64,000 bases of DNA, from assembly GCA_902522525.1 (NCBI GenBank), contig CABYVU010000003.1:31899-95898 (forward strand). Reading direction: 5' to 3'. The position numbers were made by a program, and so were the translations under genes. The stretch comes from an uncultured Pelagibacteraceae bacterium. Its GTDB lineage: Bacteria > Pseudomonadota > Alphaproteobacteria > Pelagibacterales > Pelagibacteraceae. Shown piece by piece: positions 28,439-39,639 of this stretch; position 1 is the stretch's first letter; each line of letters begins with the position of its first letter. The notes under the pieces are model-generated. The model did not search any database. It saw only the letters and a list, made by a program, of their open reading frames with translations, and was not told the origin of the DNA.

Positions 28439-28682
28439 TTAGTTGTTTCTTTTTAAATAGTGACATTCCATTATTTTTTTTATGTTCGTAGGATTCTTTG
28501 AAACTTTCCAACTGCCATCCTTGCATCCTCTTTTGAATATCTTTTAAATTTTGTTTTTTCCACTCATCACTTGTATTTTGGTCTTTCCAAATCTTCTTTT
28601 CATCATTGTTTCTTCCACAGCCATAGCAATATCCAGTTACAGGATCCATTTTGCAAATACTTATACAAGGCGAAATTATCAT
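28425..28682 (-). CDS. DUF1289 family Cys-rich protein
   Basis: SPCISICKMDPVTGYCYGCGRNNDE. Confidence 0.9.
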   Translation of the reverse strand: MIISPCISICKMDPVTGYCYGCGRNNDEKKIWKDQNTSDEWKKQNLKDIQKRMQGWQLESFKESYEHKKNNGMSLFKKKQLNESN

Positions 28683-28721
28683 TTTTTTATATATTTATAT
28701 CTTTTTACACTATTATTCTGA

Positions 28722-28750
28722 TTGGACAAATTAGATCAATACTATATAAA
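28722..28750 (+). promoter_or_regulatory. Sigma70-like promoter of tRNA-Leu
   Basis: TTGGAC - 17 bp - TATAAA, ending 13 bp before the tRNA. Confidence 0.6.
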
Positions 28751-28763
28751 ACACCATAAATTT

Positions 28764-28848
28764 GGGCGAGTGGCGGAATTGGTAGACGCGTTGGTCTTAG
28801 GAACCAATAGTGCAAGCTGTGAAGGTTCGAGTCCTTTCTCGCCTACCA
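28764..28848 (+). tRNA. tRNA-Leu(UAG)
   Basis: 85 nt, cloverleaf with long variable arm, anticodon loop CTTAGGA, GGTTCGAGTCC T arm, encoded CCA. Confidence 0.95.
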
Positions 28849-28858
28849 TAAATAAATT

Positions 28859-30316
28859 ATGAAAGTAACAGTAGAAAATAAAAAAGGTTTAGAAAAAGAT
28901 CTTAAAGTATTCATAGACAAAAAAACTATCTCAGGCTTCATGGATGAAAAATATGAAGAAATAAGAAAGGATGTTGTAATAAAGGGTTTCAGACCTGGTA
29001 AGGTGCCTACAGAAATATTAAAAAGACAATTTGGTAAAGCTGTTTACGGTGAAGTAATTGATAAGTTGCTAAAAGATACAACAACTAAGGCGCTAGAAGA
29101 AAATAAAATTAAACCGGCTGGACAACCTAAAATAGATTTAAAGTCTTTTGGTGAAGGTAAAGATTTAGAATATATTATTTCAGTTACTGAACTACCCAAA
29201 GTTTCTGCCAAAGGACTAAGCTCAATAAAAGTAGATGAATATATTGTAAAAATTGATCCAAATGAAACAGATAAAAGAATTAATGAAATTGCAAAAAGTC
29301 AAAACAATTTTAAAGATGCAGAAGCAAATTATATCTCAAAAATTAATGATCTTGTAATATTTGATTATAAAGGAACAATTGACGGCAAAGAATTTAAGGG
29401 TAATGAGGGTAAAAATACTCAATTAGTTCTTGGAAAAGATTTATTTATAAAAGGATTTGATAAACAATTAGAAGGAGTTAAATCAGGTGATACAAAAAAT
29501 GTAGAAGTAAATCTTCCAGAAAATTTTCCTGAAAAAGATCTTATTAATAAAAGTGCTGTGTTTGAATGTAAGGTTACAGCTGTAAGAATTCCAGAAAAAG
29601 TAAAAATTAATGATGATTTTGCTAAAAATATGGGTGCAAAAGATTTAACAAATTTAAAAGAACTTATTTCAAAACAAATTAATGATGAATATAAAAATTC
29701 ATTAGCCATGATTACGAAGAAAAGTATTCTTGAGCAAATAGAGAAAGAAAAAATTGACCAATTACCTGGAAATTTAATTGAACAGGAAGTTAAAATATTA
29801 TCTCAAGGAATGAAGGAGGAAGAAGTTAAAAAGAATCAGAAATCATTAGAAGAACAAGCTAAAAAAAGAATTAAAACTGGATTAATCTTAAATGCTTTTG
29901 GTGAGGAAAATAAAATTAATGTATCTCAGGAAGAAATTAATGTGGAAATACAAAAACAATTTAGAATGATGCCGGGTCAAGAAAAGATTGTCAAAGACTA
30001 TTATGAACAAAATCCTGCAGCCATAGATAGTTTAAGGGGACAAATTTACGAAGAAAAAATAATTGAAGAAATTAAGAAAAAAGCAAAAGTTACTAAAAAA
30101 GAAATTACCAAAGAGGAAGCTGAAAAAATTCTAAAACAAGAAAATGAAAACAACATTAAAGAGCAAGCTAAACTTGCTAAAAAAGATGGAGATGAAAAAA
30201 ATCAAAAAAAAACAGATCCTAAAAAAAAAGAGGTAAAAACAAAATCTAAAGAAACTAAAAAACCTAAAACTCCCGCATCAAAACCTAAAAAAGTAAAAAA
30301 GGTTAGCAAAAAGTAA
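28859..30316 (+). CDS. tig: Trigger factor
   Basis: GFRPGKVP signature, FKBP-like domain, position before clpP; Lys-rich C-terminal tail. Confidence 0.95.
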   Translation: MKVTVENKKGLEKDLKVFIDKKTISGFMDEKYEEIRKDVVIKGFRPGKVPTEILKRQFGKAVYGEVIDKLLKDTTTKALEENKIKPAGQPKIDLKSFGEGKDLEYIISVTELPKVSAKGLSSIKVDEYIVKIDPNETDKRINEIAKSQNNFKDAEANYISKINDLVIFDYKGTIDGKEFKGNEGKNTQLVLGKDLFIKGFDKQLEGVKSGDTKNVEVNLPENFPEKDLINKSAVFECKVTAVRIPEKVKINDDFAKNMGAKDLTNLKELISKQINDEYKNSLAMITKKSILEQIEKEKIDQLPGNLIEQEVKILSQGMKEEEVKKNQKSLEEQAKKRIKTGLILNAFGEENKINVSQEEINVEIQKQFRMMPGQEKIVKDYYEQNPAAIDSLRGQIYEEKIIEEIKKKAKVTKKEITKEEAEKILKQENENNIKEQAKLAKKDGDEKNQKKTDPKKKEVKTKSKETKKPKTPASKPKKVKKVSKK

Positions 30317-30348
30317 TCACAAGTTGTATAAGATTAATCGAATCGATT

Positions 30349-30960
30349 ATGACTATTAAAATTCCAGAACAATTAAACACCCTAATCCCTATGGTCGTCG
30401 AACAATCTAGTAGAGGTGAAAGGGCATATGACATTTATTCTAGACTCCTTAAAGAGAGAATTGTATTTGTAGTTGGTCCAATACATGATGCTGTTGCATC
30501 ATTAGTTACTGCGCAATTATTATTTTTAGAATCTGAAGATCCTAAGAAAGAAATCTCTTTATATATAAATAGTCCTGGTGGACTTGTAACAGCTGGACTT
30601 GGTATTTATGATACAATGCAGTACATCAAACCAGAAATAAGTACTTTATGTATAGGTCAGGCAGCAAGCATGGGTTCATTTTTACTAGCAGCAGGTACTA
30701 AAGGAAAAAGATTTTCATTGCCAAATTCTAGAATAATGGTCCATCAACCGTCTGCTGGTTTTCAAGGACAAGCGACAGATATTGAAATTCACGCTAATGA
30801 AGTTTTATCTCTAAAGAAAAGATTAAATGAAATTTACTCAAAACATACAGGAAAATCAGTTGATGAAATTAAATCAGCATTAGAGAGAGATAATTTTATG
30901 TCTCCTGATAATGCAAAAAGTTTTGGCCTGATAGATAAAGTGGTAGAAAAGAGAGAATAA
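30349..30960 (+). CDS. clpP: ATP-dependent Clp protease proteolytic subunit
   Basis: [18 protein letters not shown] (Ser), [20 protein letters not shown]. Confidence 0.97.
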   Translation: MTIKIPEQLNTLIPMVVEQSSRGERAYDIYSRLLKERIVFVVGPIHDAVASLVTAQLLFLESEDPKKEISLYINSPGGLVTAGLGIYDTMQYIKPEISTLCIGQAASMGSFLLAAGTKGKRFSLPNSRIMVHQPSAGFQGQATDIEIHANEVLSLKKRLNEIYSKHTGKSVDEIKSALERDNFMSPDNAKSFGLIDKVVEKRE

Positions 30961-31048
30961 GTCACAATATATAGATTGTCCACAACCTACACTTGATTAC
31001 TTTGTATCATATGTATTAAAGTATTAAAATTGATTCGAATTAAAAATT

Positions 31049-32308
31049 ATGAGCAACAATAAAAATATTCTTTACTGTTCTTTTTGTGGCAAGAGTCAAC
31101 ACGAAGTAAGAAAGTTAATTGCGGGTCCAACCGTATTCATTTGTGATGAGTGCGTAGAGCTTTGTATGGATATCATCAAAGAGGAGAGTAAAGATAATTT
31201 TGTAAAACATCAGGATGGATTACCTTTACCAAAAGAAATATGTAAAGTTCTCGACGACTATGTGATTGGACAATCTCATGCAAAAAAAGTTTTATCAGTT
31301 GCTGTTCATAATCATTACAAAAGATTAAACTACGAAAATAAAACAAGCAAAACTGTTGAACTATCTAAATCTAACATTATGCTGGTAGGTCCAACTGGAT
31401 GTGGAAAAACTTTATTAGCCCAAACTCTTGCAAGAATACTTGATGTACCTTTTACAATGGCTGATGCAACAACATTAACTGAAGCGGGCTACGTAGGTGA
31501 AGACGTTGAGAATATAATTTTGAAATTATTACAAGCTGCAGATTATAATGTAGAAAAAGCTCAAAGAGGAATTGTTTATATAGATGAGGTTGACAAGATA
31601 AGCAGAAAATCTGAAAATCCATCTATAACTAGAGATGTATCTGGAGAAGGTGTTCAACAAGCATTGTTAAAAATTATGGAGGGAACAGTGGCTAGCGTTC
31701 CTCCCCAAGGAGGGAGAAAACACCCCCAACAAGAATTTCTACAAGTAGACACAACAAATATACTTTTTATTTGTGGAGGAGCTTTTGCTGGTCTTGATAA
31801 AATAATATCTCAAAGAGATAAAGGGTCATCTATTGGTTTTGGTGCAGAGGTAAAAACTTTAGAAGATAAAAAAACAGGAGAATGGATGAAAAATCTAGAG
31901 CCTGAGGATTTATTAAAATATGGACTGATCCCTGAATTTATTGGTAGATTACCAATCACAGCTACACTTGAGGATTTGGATGAAAAATCATTAGTAAAAA
32001 TTTTACAAGAGCCAAAGAACTCTTTGATTAAACAATACCAAGAATTATTTAGATTAGAAGGTGTAAAATTAACATTTAAAGATCAAGCTGTTAAAGATAT
32101 TGCTAATAAAGCTATAAACAAGAAAACCGGAGCAAGAGGATTAAGATCAATTTTAGAAAATTTATTACTCAAAACTATGTTTGATCTTCCTGGCCAAGAT
32201 AACATAGAGGAAGTTATTATTGATGGCGGAGCAATTAAAGGCACCTCTCAGCCAATTATTGTTCATACTAAGAACAAATCAAAAACAGAAAAGACCTCTG
32301 CGGCTTAA
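31049..32308 (+). CDS. clpX: ATP-dependent Clp protease ATP-binding subunit ClpX
   Basis: Zn finger CSFCGKSQ...[23 protein letters not shown]. Confidence 0.98.
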   Translation: MSNNKNILYCSFCGKSQHEVRKLIAGPTVFICDECVELCMDIIKEESKDNFVKHQDGLPLPKEICKVLDDYVIGQSHAKKVLSVAVHNHYKRLNYENKTSKTVELSKSNIMLVGPTGCGKTLLAQTLARILDVPFTMADATTLTEAGYVGEDVENIILKLLQAADYNVEKAQRGIVYIDEVDKISRKSENPSITRDVSGEGVQQALLKIMEGTVASVPPQGGRKHPQQEFLQVDTTNILFICGGAFAGLDKIISQRDKGSSIGFGAEVKTLEDKKTGEWMKNLEPEDLLKYGLIPEFIGRLPITATLEDLDEKSLVKILQEPKNSLIKQYQELFRLEGVKLTFKDQAVKDIANKAINKKTGARGLRSILENLLLKTMFDLPGQDNIEEVIIDGGAIKGTSQPIIVHTKNKSKTEKTSAA

Positions 32309-32364
32309 TAAGACTTAATAAACATAAGTTTACTATTGCATTATAAAATATAATATCCATATTT

Positions 32365-34758
32365 ATGGTTATGGACGTTAAATTATCACAACCTCTGTTA
32401 CCTTTAAGAGATATAGTTGTCTTTCCAAGTATGGTCATCCCACTGTTTGTCGGAAGAGATAAATCAATTACTGCATTAAACGAGGTAATGAAAAGTGACA
32501 AAAAAATTATTCTAGTCACACAAAAAAATTCTGAGGTTGATGATCCAAAAAAAAATGACGTATTCACTTATGGATGTGAAAGCAATATATTGCAACTTTT
32601 AAAACTTCCAGATGGAACAGTTAAAGTTTTAGTGGAGGGAATTAAAAGAGTAAAAATTGTTGATTTTAAGGATGACGAAAAATTTATAACTTGCACATAT
32701 GAACATCAAAAAGATATTTTAAATAAAGATGAGGATCTTTTGCCTCTAGCACTGACTGCTGTAAGAAGGTTAGAAAAATTAACTTCAGTAAATAAAAAGA
32801 TTTCATCAGAAACTATTAACAATATTAAACAATTAAAAGATCCATCTAAAATTGTAGATAATATTGTCTCTAATTTAAATGCATCTATATCTGAAAAACA
32901 ACAAATTTTCGAAACATTGGATGTTAAGAAAAGATTAAATGCAGCTATTAAAATGATGGAAAGTGAAACCAGCATTATTGGTGTAGAAAAAAGAATTAGA
33001 GGGAGAGTCAAAACTCAGATGGAGAAGACGCAAAGAGAGTATTATTTGAATGAACAATTAAAGGCTATCCAAAAAGAATTAGGTGAAATTGAAGATGGTA
33101 AAGATGAAACGACAAATTTAAAAAAAGCAATTCAAAAAGCAAAAATGCCAAAAGAAGTTGAAAAGAAATGTATGTCAGAGCTCAAGAAATTAAAAAACAT
33201 GAGTCCTATGTCTGCAGAAGCAACTGTTGTTAGAAATTATTTAGATTGGATGATAGACCTTCCATGGTTTAAAAAAAATGATGTAGATATTGATTTAAAC
33301 AAAGGTTTGAAGATTTTAGATGAAGATCATTTTGGTCTAGAAAAAGTAAAAGAGAGAATCATTGAATTTCTTGCCGTTCAAAAAAGAATGGACAAAATAA
33401 AAGGACCAATTCTGTGTTTAGTTGGCCCCCCTGGAGTTGGAAAAACATCTTTAGGAAAATCTATAGCTAAAGCTACAAATAGACAATTTATAAGAATGTC
33501 ATTAGGTGGAGTAAGAGATGAAGCTGAAATAAGAGGTCATAGAAGAACTTACATTGGATCCTTGCCAGGAAAAATTATTCAAATGATGAAGAAGGCTGGC
33601 ACAAAAAACCCATTATTTTTATTAGATGAGGTTGATAAAATAGGTAATGACTATAGAGGAGATCCATCCTCAGCTTTATTAGAAGCATTAGACCCTGAGC
33701 AAAATACAGCTTTTAATGATCATTACTTAGAAGTTGATTATGATCTATCAGATGTAATGTTTGTAACAACTGCAAACACTTTAAATATTCTGCCACCACT
33801 TCTTGATAGAATGGAAGTTATAAGAATTCCTGGCTATACAGAAGATGAGAAGATAAACATAGCTAATAAGTACCTATTACCTAAACAGGTAAAAGAGAAT
33901 GGTGTGAAAAATGGAGAACTTAACTTAGAGGATGGGACAATAAAGGAGATAATAAGAAGCTACACAAGAGAATCTGGAGTTAGAAATTTAGAAAGAGAAA
34001 TTTCTAAAGTTACAAGAAAAGTTGTAAAAAAAGTTGTTAGTGGTGAAGTTGAAAAAGTACAAGTAAACGATAAAAATATTCCAGACTTTTTAGGAATTAA
34101 AAAATTCAAATATGGAGAAGTAGAGGATAAAGATAAAACTGGAATAGTAATTGGACTAGCGTGGACAGAAGTAGGAGGAGAAATTCTTAAAATCGAAACT
34201 GTTAATATGCCAGGCAAAGGTAGAATGCAAATAACAGGAAAACTTGGTGATGTTATGCAAGAGTCAGTAAAAGCAGCAAAATCTTTTGTTAGATCTAAAA
34301 GTTTAGAATATGGAATTATTCCACCTTTCTTTGAGAAAAAAGATTTTCACATTCACGTACCAGAGGGAGCAACACCAAAAGATGGACCCTCAGCTGGTAT
34401 AGCAATGGTTACATCTATAGTATCATCGATTACAAATATTCCAGTTGATAGAGAAGTAGCTATGACTGGTGAAGTAACAATTACAGGACAAGTTTTACAA
34501 ATAGGCGGTCTAAAGGAAAAATTATTAGCTGCTCATAGAGCAGGAGTTAAAAAAGTCTTAATTCCAAAAGAAAATGAAAAAGATTTAGTCGATATACCTA
34601 AAAAAGTTAGGGAGGATATTAAGATCATACCAGTTGAGACTGCAGATGAAGTCTTGAAAATTGCACTTACAAAAGAACTTAAGCCTGTGGAGTGGACAGA
34701 GGTAGATAAAATCTCAGAAGGTAAAAAAGACGATAAATCTCAAGCTAGTATTCAGTAA
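32365..34758 (+). CDS. lon: Lon protease
   Basis: GPPGVGKTSLGKSIA, catalytic GPSAGIAMVT; alternative ATG at 32371. Confidence 0.97.
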   Translation: MVMDVKLSQPLLPLRDIVVFPSMVIPLFVGRDKSITALNEVMKSDKKIILVTQKNSEVDDPKKNDVFTYGCESNILQLLKLPDGTVKVLVEGIKRVKIVDFKDDEKFITCTYEHQKDILNKDEDLLPLALTAVRRLEKLTSVNKKISSETINNIKQLKDPSKIVDNIVSNLNASISEKQQIFETLDVKKRLNAAIKMMESETSIIGVEKRIRGRVKTQMEKTQREYYLNEQLKAIQKELGEIEDGKDETTNLKKAIQKAKMPKEVEKKCMSELKKLKNMSPMSAEATVVRNYLDWMIDLPWFKKNDVDIDLNKGLKILDEDHFGLEKVKERIIEFLAVQKRMDKIKGPILCLVGPPGVGKTSLGKSIAKATNRQFIRMSLGGVRDEAEIRGHRRTYIGSLPGKIIQMMKKAGTKNPLFLLDEVDKIGNDYRGDPSSALLEALDPEQNTAFNDHYLEVDYDLSDVMFVTTANTLNILPPLLDRMEVIRIPGYTEDEKINIANKYLLPKQVKENGVKNGELNLEDGTIKEIIRSYTRESGVRNLEREISKVTRKVVKKVVSGEVEKVQVNDKNIPDFLGIKKFKYGEVEDKDKTGIVIGLAWTEVGGEILKIETVNMPGKGRMQITGKLGDVMQESVKAAKSFVRSKSLEYGIIPPFFEKKDFHIHVPEGATPKDGPSAGIAMVTSIVSSITNIPVDREVAMTGEVTITGQVLQIGGLKEKLLAAHRAGVKKVLIPKENEKDLVDIPKKVREDIKIIPVETADEVLKIALTKELKPVEWTEVDKISEGKKDDKSQASIQ

Positions 34759-34806
34759 TAAACAATTTACTTTATTAATCTGTTGATGTATTAGTACCAA
34801 GATTTT

Positions 34807-34882
34807 GGGTGGTTAGCTCAGTTGGTAGAGCATCTCGTTTACACCGAGGGGGTCAAAGGTTCGAGTCCTTTACTACCCACCA
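34807..34882 (+). tRNA. tRNA-Val(UAC)
   Basis: 76 nt cloverleaf, anticodon loop TTTACAC, GGTTCGAGTCC, CCA encoded. Confidence 0.95.
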
Positions 34883-34894
34883 TTAACACCTTTG

Positions 34895-34971
34895 GGGGGT
34901 GTAGCTCAGTTGGTTAGAGCACCTGCCTGTCACGCAGGGGGCCGAGGGTTCGAGTCCCTTCACTCCCGCCA
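34895..34971 (+). tRNA. tRNA-Asp(GUC)
   Basis: 77 nt cloverleaf, anticodon loop CTGTCAC, GGTTCGAGTCC, CCA encoded. Confidence 0.96.
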
Positions 34972-34999
34972 TTATTTGAGTAAAACTAGGCATAAAAAT

Positions 35000-35030
35000 G
35001 TGACATATCTTCACTTTTAGTTGATATAAT
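35000..35030 (+). promoter_or_regulatory. Candidate promoter of nuo operon
   Basis: Consensus TATAAT at 35025-35030; GTGACA at 35000-35005 (19-bp spacer). Confidence 0.5.
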
Positions 35031-35050
35031 AGTTGTTACATAGGAATCAA

Positions 35051-35419
35051 ATGCTTGCGGAATTTTTAAAAGATTATCTACCGATAATATTATTTTTGAT
35101 AATAGCTTTAGGCTTGAGTCTTGCTTTTGTTGCAATTAATTACATTGTCGCTCCTAGCAAACCTGATCCTGAGAAACTTTCTGCTTATGAATGTGGATTT
35201 GAACCTTTTAATGACTCTAGAATGGAATTTGATGTAAGGTTTTATTTGGTTGCAATATTATTTATAATTTTTGATTTAGAAATTGCATTTTTATTCCCCT
35301 GGGCAATTTCACTTGGTGAAATCGGTTTATATGGTTTTTGCTCTATGATGTTATTTTTGTTTATTTTAACTGTAGGATTTATTTATGAGTGGAAAAAAGG
35401 AGCTTTAGATTGGGAATAA
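35051..35419 (+). CDS. nuoA: NADH-quinone oxidoreductase subunit A
   Basis: [12 protein letters not shown]...[24 protein letters not shown] 35051 preferred. Confidence 0.96.
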   Translation: MLAEFLKDYLPIILFLIIALGLSLAFVAINYIVAPSKPDPEKLSAYECGFEPFNDSRMEFDVRFYLVAILFIIFDLEIAFLFPWAISLGEIGLYGFCSMMLFLFILTVGFIYEWKKGALDWE

Positions 35420-35420
35420 A

Positions 35421-35942
35421 ATGAATTTAGAAGATAGAAAAAAAGATATTCCTGAAGAGTTTAAACAATTAGCTCAAGATTTTAGTGATAACGGTTTCAT
35501 AACAACATCTTTAGACAATCTTGTTAATTGGGCAAGAACTGGTTCATTGCATTGGATGACATTTGGATTAGCATGCTGTGCTGTTGAAATGATGCAAACA
35601 TCTATGCCAAGATATGATCTAGAACGATTTGGTGCAGCACCAAGAGCATCACCACGTCAATCAGATGTAATGATAGTAGCAGGTACTCTAACAAATAAAA
35701 TGGCTCCTGCATTAAGAAAAGTTTATGACCAGATGCCAGAACCTAGGTATGTAATATCTATGGGGAGTTGTGCAAATGGCGGAGGCTATTATCATTATTC
35801 ATATTCTGTAGTGAGAGGTTGTGACCGCGTGGTGCCTGTTGATGTATATGTTCCTGGATGCCCTCCTTCAGCTGAAGCATTACTATATGGGATTTTACAA
35901 TTACAAAAAAAAATTAGAAACAAAGGTTCTTTGGAAAGATAA
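35421..35942 (+). CDS. nuoB: NADH-quinone oxidoreductase subunit B
   Basis: [29 protein letters not shown]. Confidence 0.98.
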   Translation: MNLEDRKKDIPEEFKQLAQDFSDNGFITTSLDNLVNWARTGSLHWMTFGLACCAVEMMQTSMPRYDLERFGAAPRASPRQSDVMIVAGTLTNKMAPALRKVYDQMPEPRYVISMGSCANGGGYYHYSYSVVRGCDRVVPVDVYVPGCPPSAEALLYGILQLQKKIRNKGSLER

Positions 35943-35944
35943 TA

Positions 35945-36535
35945 ATGAAAAATCTTGAGGACTTGGAAAAGTTTATAAATTCCGAATTAACATCTAAAAT
36001 AAATAATTCATTAATAAAGCATGAAACTATTTATATAAACATTGATCATGATGAATTGGTCGATGTTATTTCTTTTTTGAAGACCAATAAAGAAACTAAA
36101 TTTAGGCAATTAATTGAAATTACAGCTGTAGATTACCCTGAAAATGAAAATAGATTTAAGATGGTTTATTTATTATTAAGTCATGAATATAATCAAAGAA
36201 TTATTATTGATTATTCAATAAAAGAAAATGAAGTAATTTCATCATTAACTTCTATATTTCCCTCTGCAAATTGGATGGAAAGAGAAGTATTCGATATGTA
36301 TGGGTTAAACTTTAAAAATCATCCTGATTTAAGAAGAATTTTAACCGATTATGGCTTTGAGGGACACCCTTTGAGAAAAGATTTTCCTCTTACTGGTCAT
36401 AATGAGGTTCGTTACAGTGAAGAACAAAAAAAAGTGATCTATGAACCTGTTAAATTAGAACAAAATTACAGAAATTTTGATTATGAGAGTCCTTGGGAGG
36501 GAACAAAATATATTAGAGAAATTAAAAAAAGCTAA
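35945..36535 (+). CDS. nuoC: NADH-quinone oxidoreductase subunit C
   Basis: [42 protein letters not shown]. Confidence 0.97.
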   Translation: MKNLEDLEKFINSELTSKINNSLIKHETIYINIDHDELVDVISFLKTNKETKFRQLIEITAVDYPENENRFKMVYLLLSHEYNQRIIIDYSIKENEVISSLTSIFPSANWMEREVFDMYGLNFKNHPDLRRILTDYGFEGHPLRKDFPLTGHNEVRYSEEQKKVIYEPVKLEQNYRNFDYESPWEGTKYIREIKKS

Positions 36536-37710
36536 TGGCAAAAGAAAAAAAAACACTTAATTTAAATTTTGGACCACAACATCCTGCGGCACATGGAGTT
36601 TTAAGATTAATACTTCAATTAGATGGAGAAGTTGTTGAAAAAGCTGATCCTCATATAGGGTTATTGCATCGTGGTACTGAAAAGTTAATAGAAAACAAAA
36701 CCTATATCCAGGCAGTTCCTTATTTTGATCGTTTGGATTATGTAGCACCAATGAATCAGGAACATGCATTTGCTTTAGCTATAGAAAAAATTTTAAAAAT
36801 CGAAGTTCCTTCTAGAGCGAAATATATAAGAGTAATTTTCTGTGAAATAGGCCGAATATTAAGTCACATATTGAATGTAACTACTCAAGCAATGGATGTT
36901 GGGGCGTTAACACCAACTTTATGGGGATTTGAGGAACGAGAAAAATTAATGGGATTTTATGAGAGGGTATCCGGATCAAGGTTGCACGCTAATTATTTTA
37001 GAGCTGGTGGAGTACATAAAGATCTTCCTAGTGGACTTGAAAGTGATATTAATGAATTTTGTGAAAAATTTCCAAAGATTATTGATGATTTAGAAACTTT
37101 ACTTACCGATAATAGAATATTTAAACAGAGAAATGTAGATATAGGAATTGTATCCAAACAAGATGCACTAGATTATTCTTTTTCAGGAGTAATGTTAAGA
37201 GGTTCTGGCGTAGCCTGGGATTTAAGAAGAAGTCAACCTTATGATTGTTATGACGATTTAGAATTTAAAATTCCTGTAGGTAAAAATGGAGATTGTTACG
37301 ATAGATATCTTTGTAGAATTGAAGAAATGAGAGAAAGCGTAAAAATTATAAAACAATGTTTAAAAAAAATTCCAAAAGGACCAATTAAAACAGAAGATGG
37401 AAAAATTTCTCCTCCACCAAAAAAGGAACTTAAACAGTCTATGGAGGCTTTAATCCATCATTTTAAGTTATTTACAGAAGGATATAGGGTTGAAAAAGAT
37501 GAGATATATACAGCAGTTGAGGCACCAAAAGGAGAATTTGGTGTCTATCTAATTTCAGATGGCTCAAGCAAACCATACAAATGCAAAATCAGAGCTCCTG
37601 GGTTTACCCATCTTCAAGCTATGGATTATTTAATAAAAGGACATATGCTTGCTGATGTACCTGCTGTATTGGGTTCAATGGATATTGTTTTTGGAGAGGT
37701 TGATAGATGA
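36535..37710 (+). CDS. nuoD: NADH-quinone oxidoreductase subunit D
   Basis: [25 protein letters not shown]. Confidence 0.98.
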   Translation: MAKEKKTLNLNFGPQHPAAHGVLRLILQLDGEVVEKADPHIGLLHRGTEKLIENKTYIQAVPYFDRLDYVAPMNQEHAFALAIEKILKIEVPSRAKYIRVIFCEIGRILSHILNVTTQAMDVGALTPTLWGFEEREKLMGFYERVSGSRLHANYFRAGGVHKDLPSGLESDINEFCEKFPKIIDDLETLLTDNRIFKQRNVDIGIVSKQDALDYSFSGVMLRGSGVAWDLRRSQPYDCYDDLEFKIPVGKNGDCYDRYLCRIEEMRESVKIIKQCLKKIPKGPIKTEDGKISPPPKKELKQSMEALIHHFKLFTEGYRVEKDEIYTAVEAPKGEFGVYLISDGSSKPYKCKIRAPGFTHLQAMDYLIKGHMLADVPAVLGSMDIVFGEVDR

Positions 37711-38315
37711 GTGTAAAAAAAATTCACAAACAACAGCCTGAAACATTTAAATTTAATGATAAAAGTATGGAGGCTGCAAATAAAATAGTTTCTAATTATC
37801 CCGACGGGAAACAACAGAGTGCAGTAATGGCTTTATTATATATAGCCCAAAGGCAAAATGATAATTGGATACCTTTACAAGCAATGAAATACATAGCTAA
37901 ATTTTTAGACATGCCTTATATAAAAGTTTACGAAGTGGCAACTTTTTATTCGATGTATAATCTGTCACCAGTAGGTAAATATTTCTTTCAAGTTTGTACT
38001 ACTACACCATGTATGCTTAGAGGAGCGTATGAATTGGTTAAAGTTTGTAAAAAAAAAATATCCGAAAAAGAAAATGTATTATCTGACGATGGAAAAATTT
38101 CTTGGATGGAAGTTGAATGTTTGGGTGCTTGTGTTAATGCTCCAATGATGCAAGTTAATGACGACTATTATGAAGATTTGAATGATAAAAAACTTGAAGA
38201 AATAATTGAGACGATATACCAAAATAAAATTCCAAAACCAGGGTCTTACTCAGGAAGAATGAATACAGAACCAGTCAACAATAGAAAAACTTTATTAGGA
38301 AACAAAAATGCTTAA
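37707..38315 (+). CDS. nuoE: NADH-quinone oxidoreductase subunit E
   Basis: [29 protein letters not shown]. Confidence 0.97.
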   Translation: MSVKKIHKQQPETFKFNDKSMEAANKIVSNYPDGKQQSAVMALLYIAQRQNDNWIPLQAMKYIAKFLDMPYIKVYEVATFYSMYNLSPVGKYFFQVCTTTPCMLRGAYELVKVCKKKISEKENVLSDDGKISWMEVECLGACVNAPMMQVNDDYYEDLNDKKLEEIIETIYQNKIPKPGSYSGRMNTEPVNNRKTLLGNKNA

Positions 38316-39639
38316 AGACGAAGATAGAATATTTCAAAATTTATATAATGACAGTGGTGCTGACATAGAGTCTGCTAAATTAAGAAATGATTGGAAAGGA
38401 ACAAAAGAAATTTTAGAAAAAGGAAGAGAGTGGATAATCAATGAAGTTAAATCTTCTGAGCTTAGAGGACGTGGTGGAGCCGGTTTTCCAACTGGTCTAA
38501 AATGGTCATTTGCACCTAAAGAAGTAGGGTCTAGACCGCATTATTTAGTCATTAATGCTGATGAGTCGGAACCTGGAACATGCAAAGATAGAGATATATT
38601 AAGATTTGAACCTCACAAATTAATAGAAGGATGCTTAATTGCTTCTTACGCAGTTAATGCCCATAAATGTTATATTTATATTAGAGGTGAATATTTTAAT
38701 GAAGGGCAAAAACTACAAACTGCAATCGATGAGGCTTATAAAAATAATTTAATTGGTAAAAATGCTTTAAATTCAGGATGGGATTTAGACATTTATATTC
38801 ATTATGGCGCTGGTGCTTACATTTGTGGTGAAGAAACAGCATTATTGGAAAGTTTGGAAGGAAAAAAAGGACAACCAAGATTAAAGCCGCCATTTCCTGC
38901 ATTAATTGGATTATATGGATGTCCTACTATAATTAATAATGTTGAAACAGTTGCAGCTGTTCCTACAATTCTAAGAAGAGGTGCAAAATGGTTTAGTTCA
39001 CTTGGAAGACCTAAAAACACAGGAACAAAAATTTACTGTATTTCTGGAAATGTAAATAACCCATGCAATGTAGAGGAAGAAATGGGAATTCCACTTAAAG
39101 AATTAATTGAAACCCATGCTGGAGGTGTAGTTGGTGGATGGGACAATCTCAAAGCTGTAATACCTGGCGGTTCTTCAATGCCAATGCTACCAAAAGAAAT
39201 TTGTGACAATATGAAAATGGATTTTGATGCATGTGTTGAAAATAAAACAGGACTAGGAACAGCTGGTATTGTTGTGATCAATAATGACCAAGATATTATT
39301 AAGTGTATGGCAAGAATAGCTAGATTTTATAAACATGAAAGTTGTGGTCAGTGTACTCCATGTAGAGAAGGATCTGGATGGATGTGGAGAATGTTAGAAA
39401 GAATGGCAGCAGGTGAGGCAACTCCAGATGAAGTAGATATGCTTTTTGATGTAACAAAGCAAATAGAAGGTCATACAATTTGTGCTTTTGGTGAAGGTTC
39501 CTCTTGGCCAGTTCAAGGATTAATCAGACATTTTAAAGATGAAATACTTGAAAGAAATAAATTTGACCCAGTTGTGAAAAAAAACAAAAATATTCCATAC
39601 CTTGTCGATCAACATTTATTGGAAAAGGAAAATGCCTAA
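38308..39639 (+). CDS. nuoF: NADH-quinone oxidoreductase subunit F
   Basis: [25 protein letters not shown]. Confidence 0.98.
   Translation: MLKDEDRIFQNLYNDSGADIESAKLRNDWKGTKEILEKGREWIINEVKSSELRGRGGAGFPTGLKWSFAPKEVGSRPHYLVINADESEPGTCKDRDILRFEPHKLIEGCLIASYAVNAHKCYIYIRGEYFNEGQKLQTAIDEAYKNNLIGKNALNSGWDLDIYIHYGAGAYICGEETALLESLEGKKGQPRLKPPFPALIGLYGCPTIINNVETVAAVPTILRRGAKWFSSLGRPKNTGTKIYCISGNVNNPCNVEEEMGIPLKELIETHAGGVVGGWDNLKAVIPGGSSMPMLPKEICDNMKMDFDACVENKTGLGTAGIVVINNDQDIIKCMARIARFYKHESCGQCTPCREGSGWMWRMLERMAAGEATPDEVDMLFDVTKQIEGHTICAFGEGSSWPVQGLIRHFKDEILERNKFDPVVKKNKNIPYLVDQHLLEKENA

Noticed and set aside
32349-32354. TATAAT close to the lon start codon, suggesting near-leaderless lon
   Set aside because: No convincing -35 at proper spacing; TATAAT is frequent by chance at this AT content
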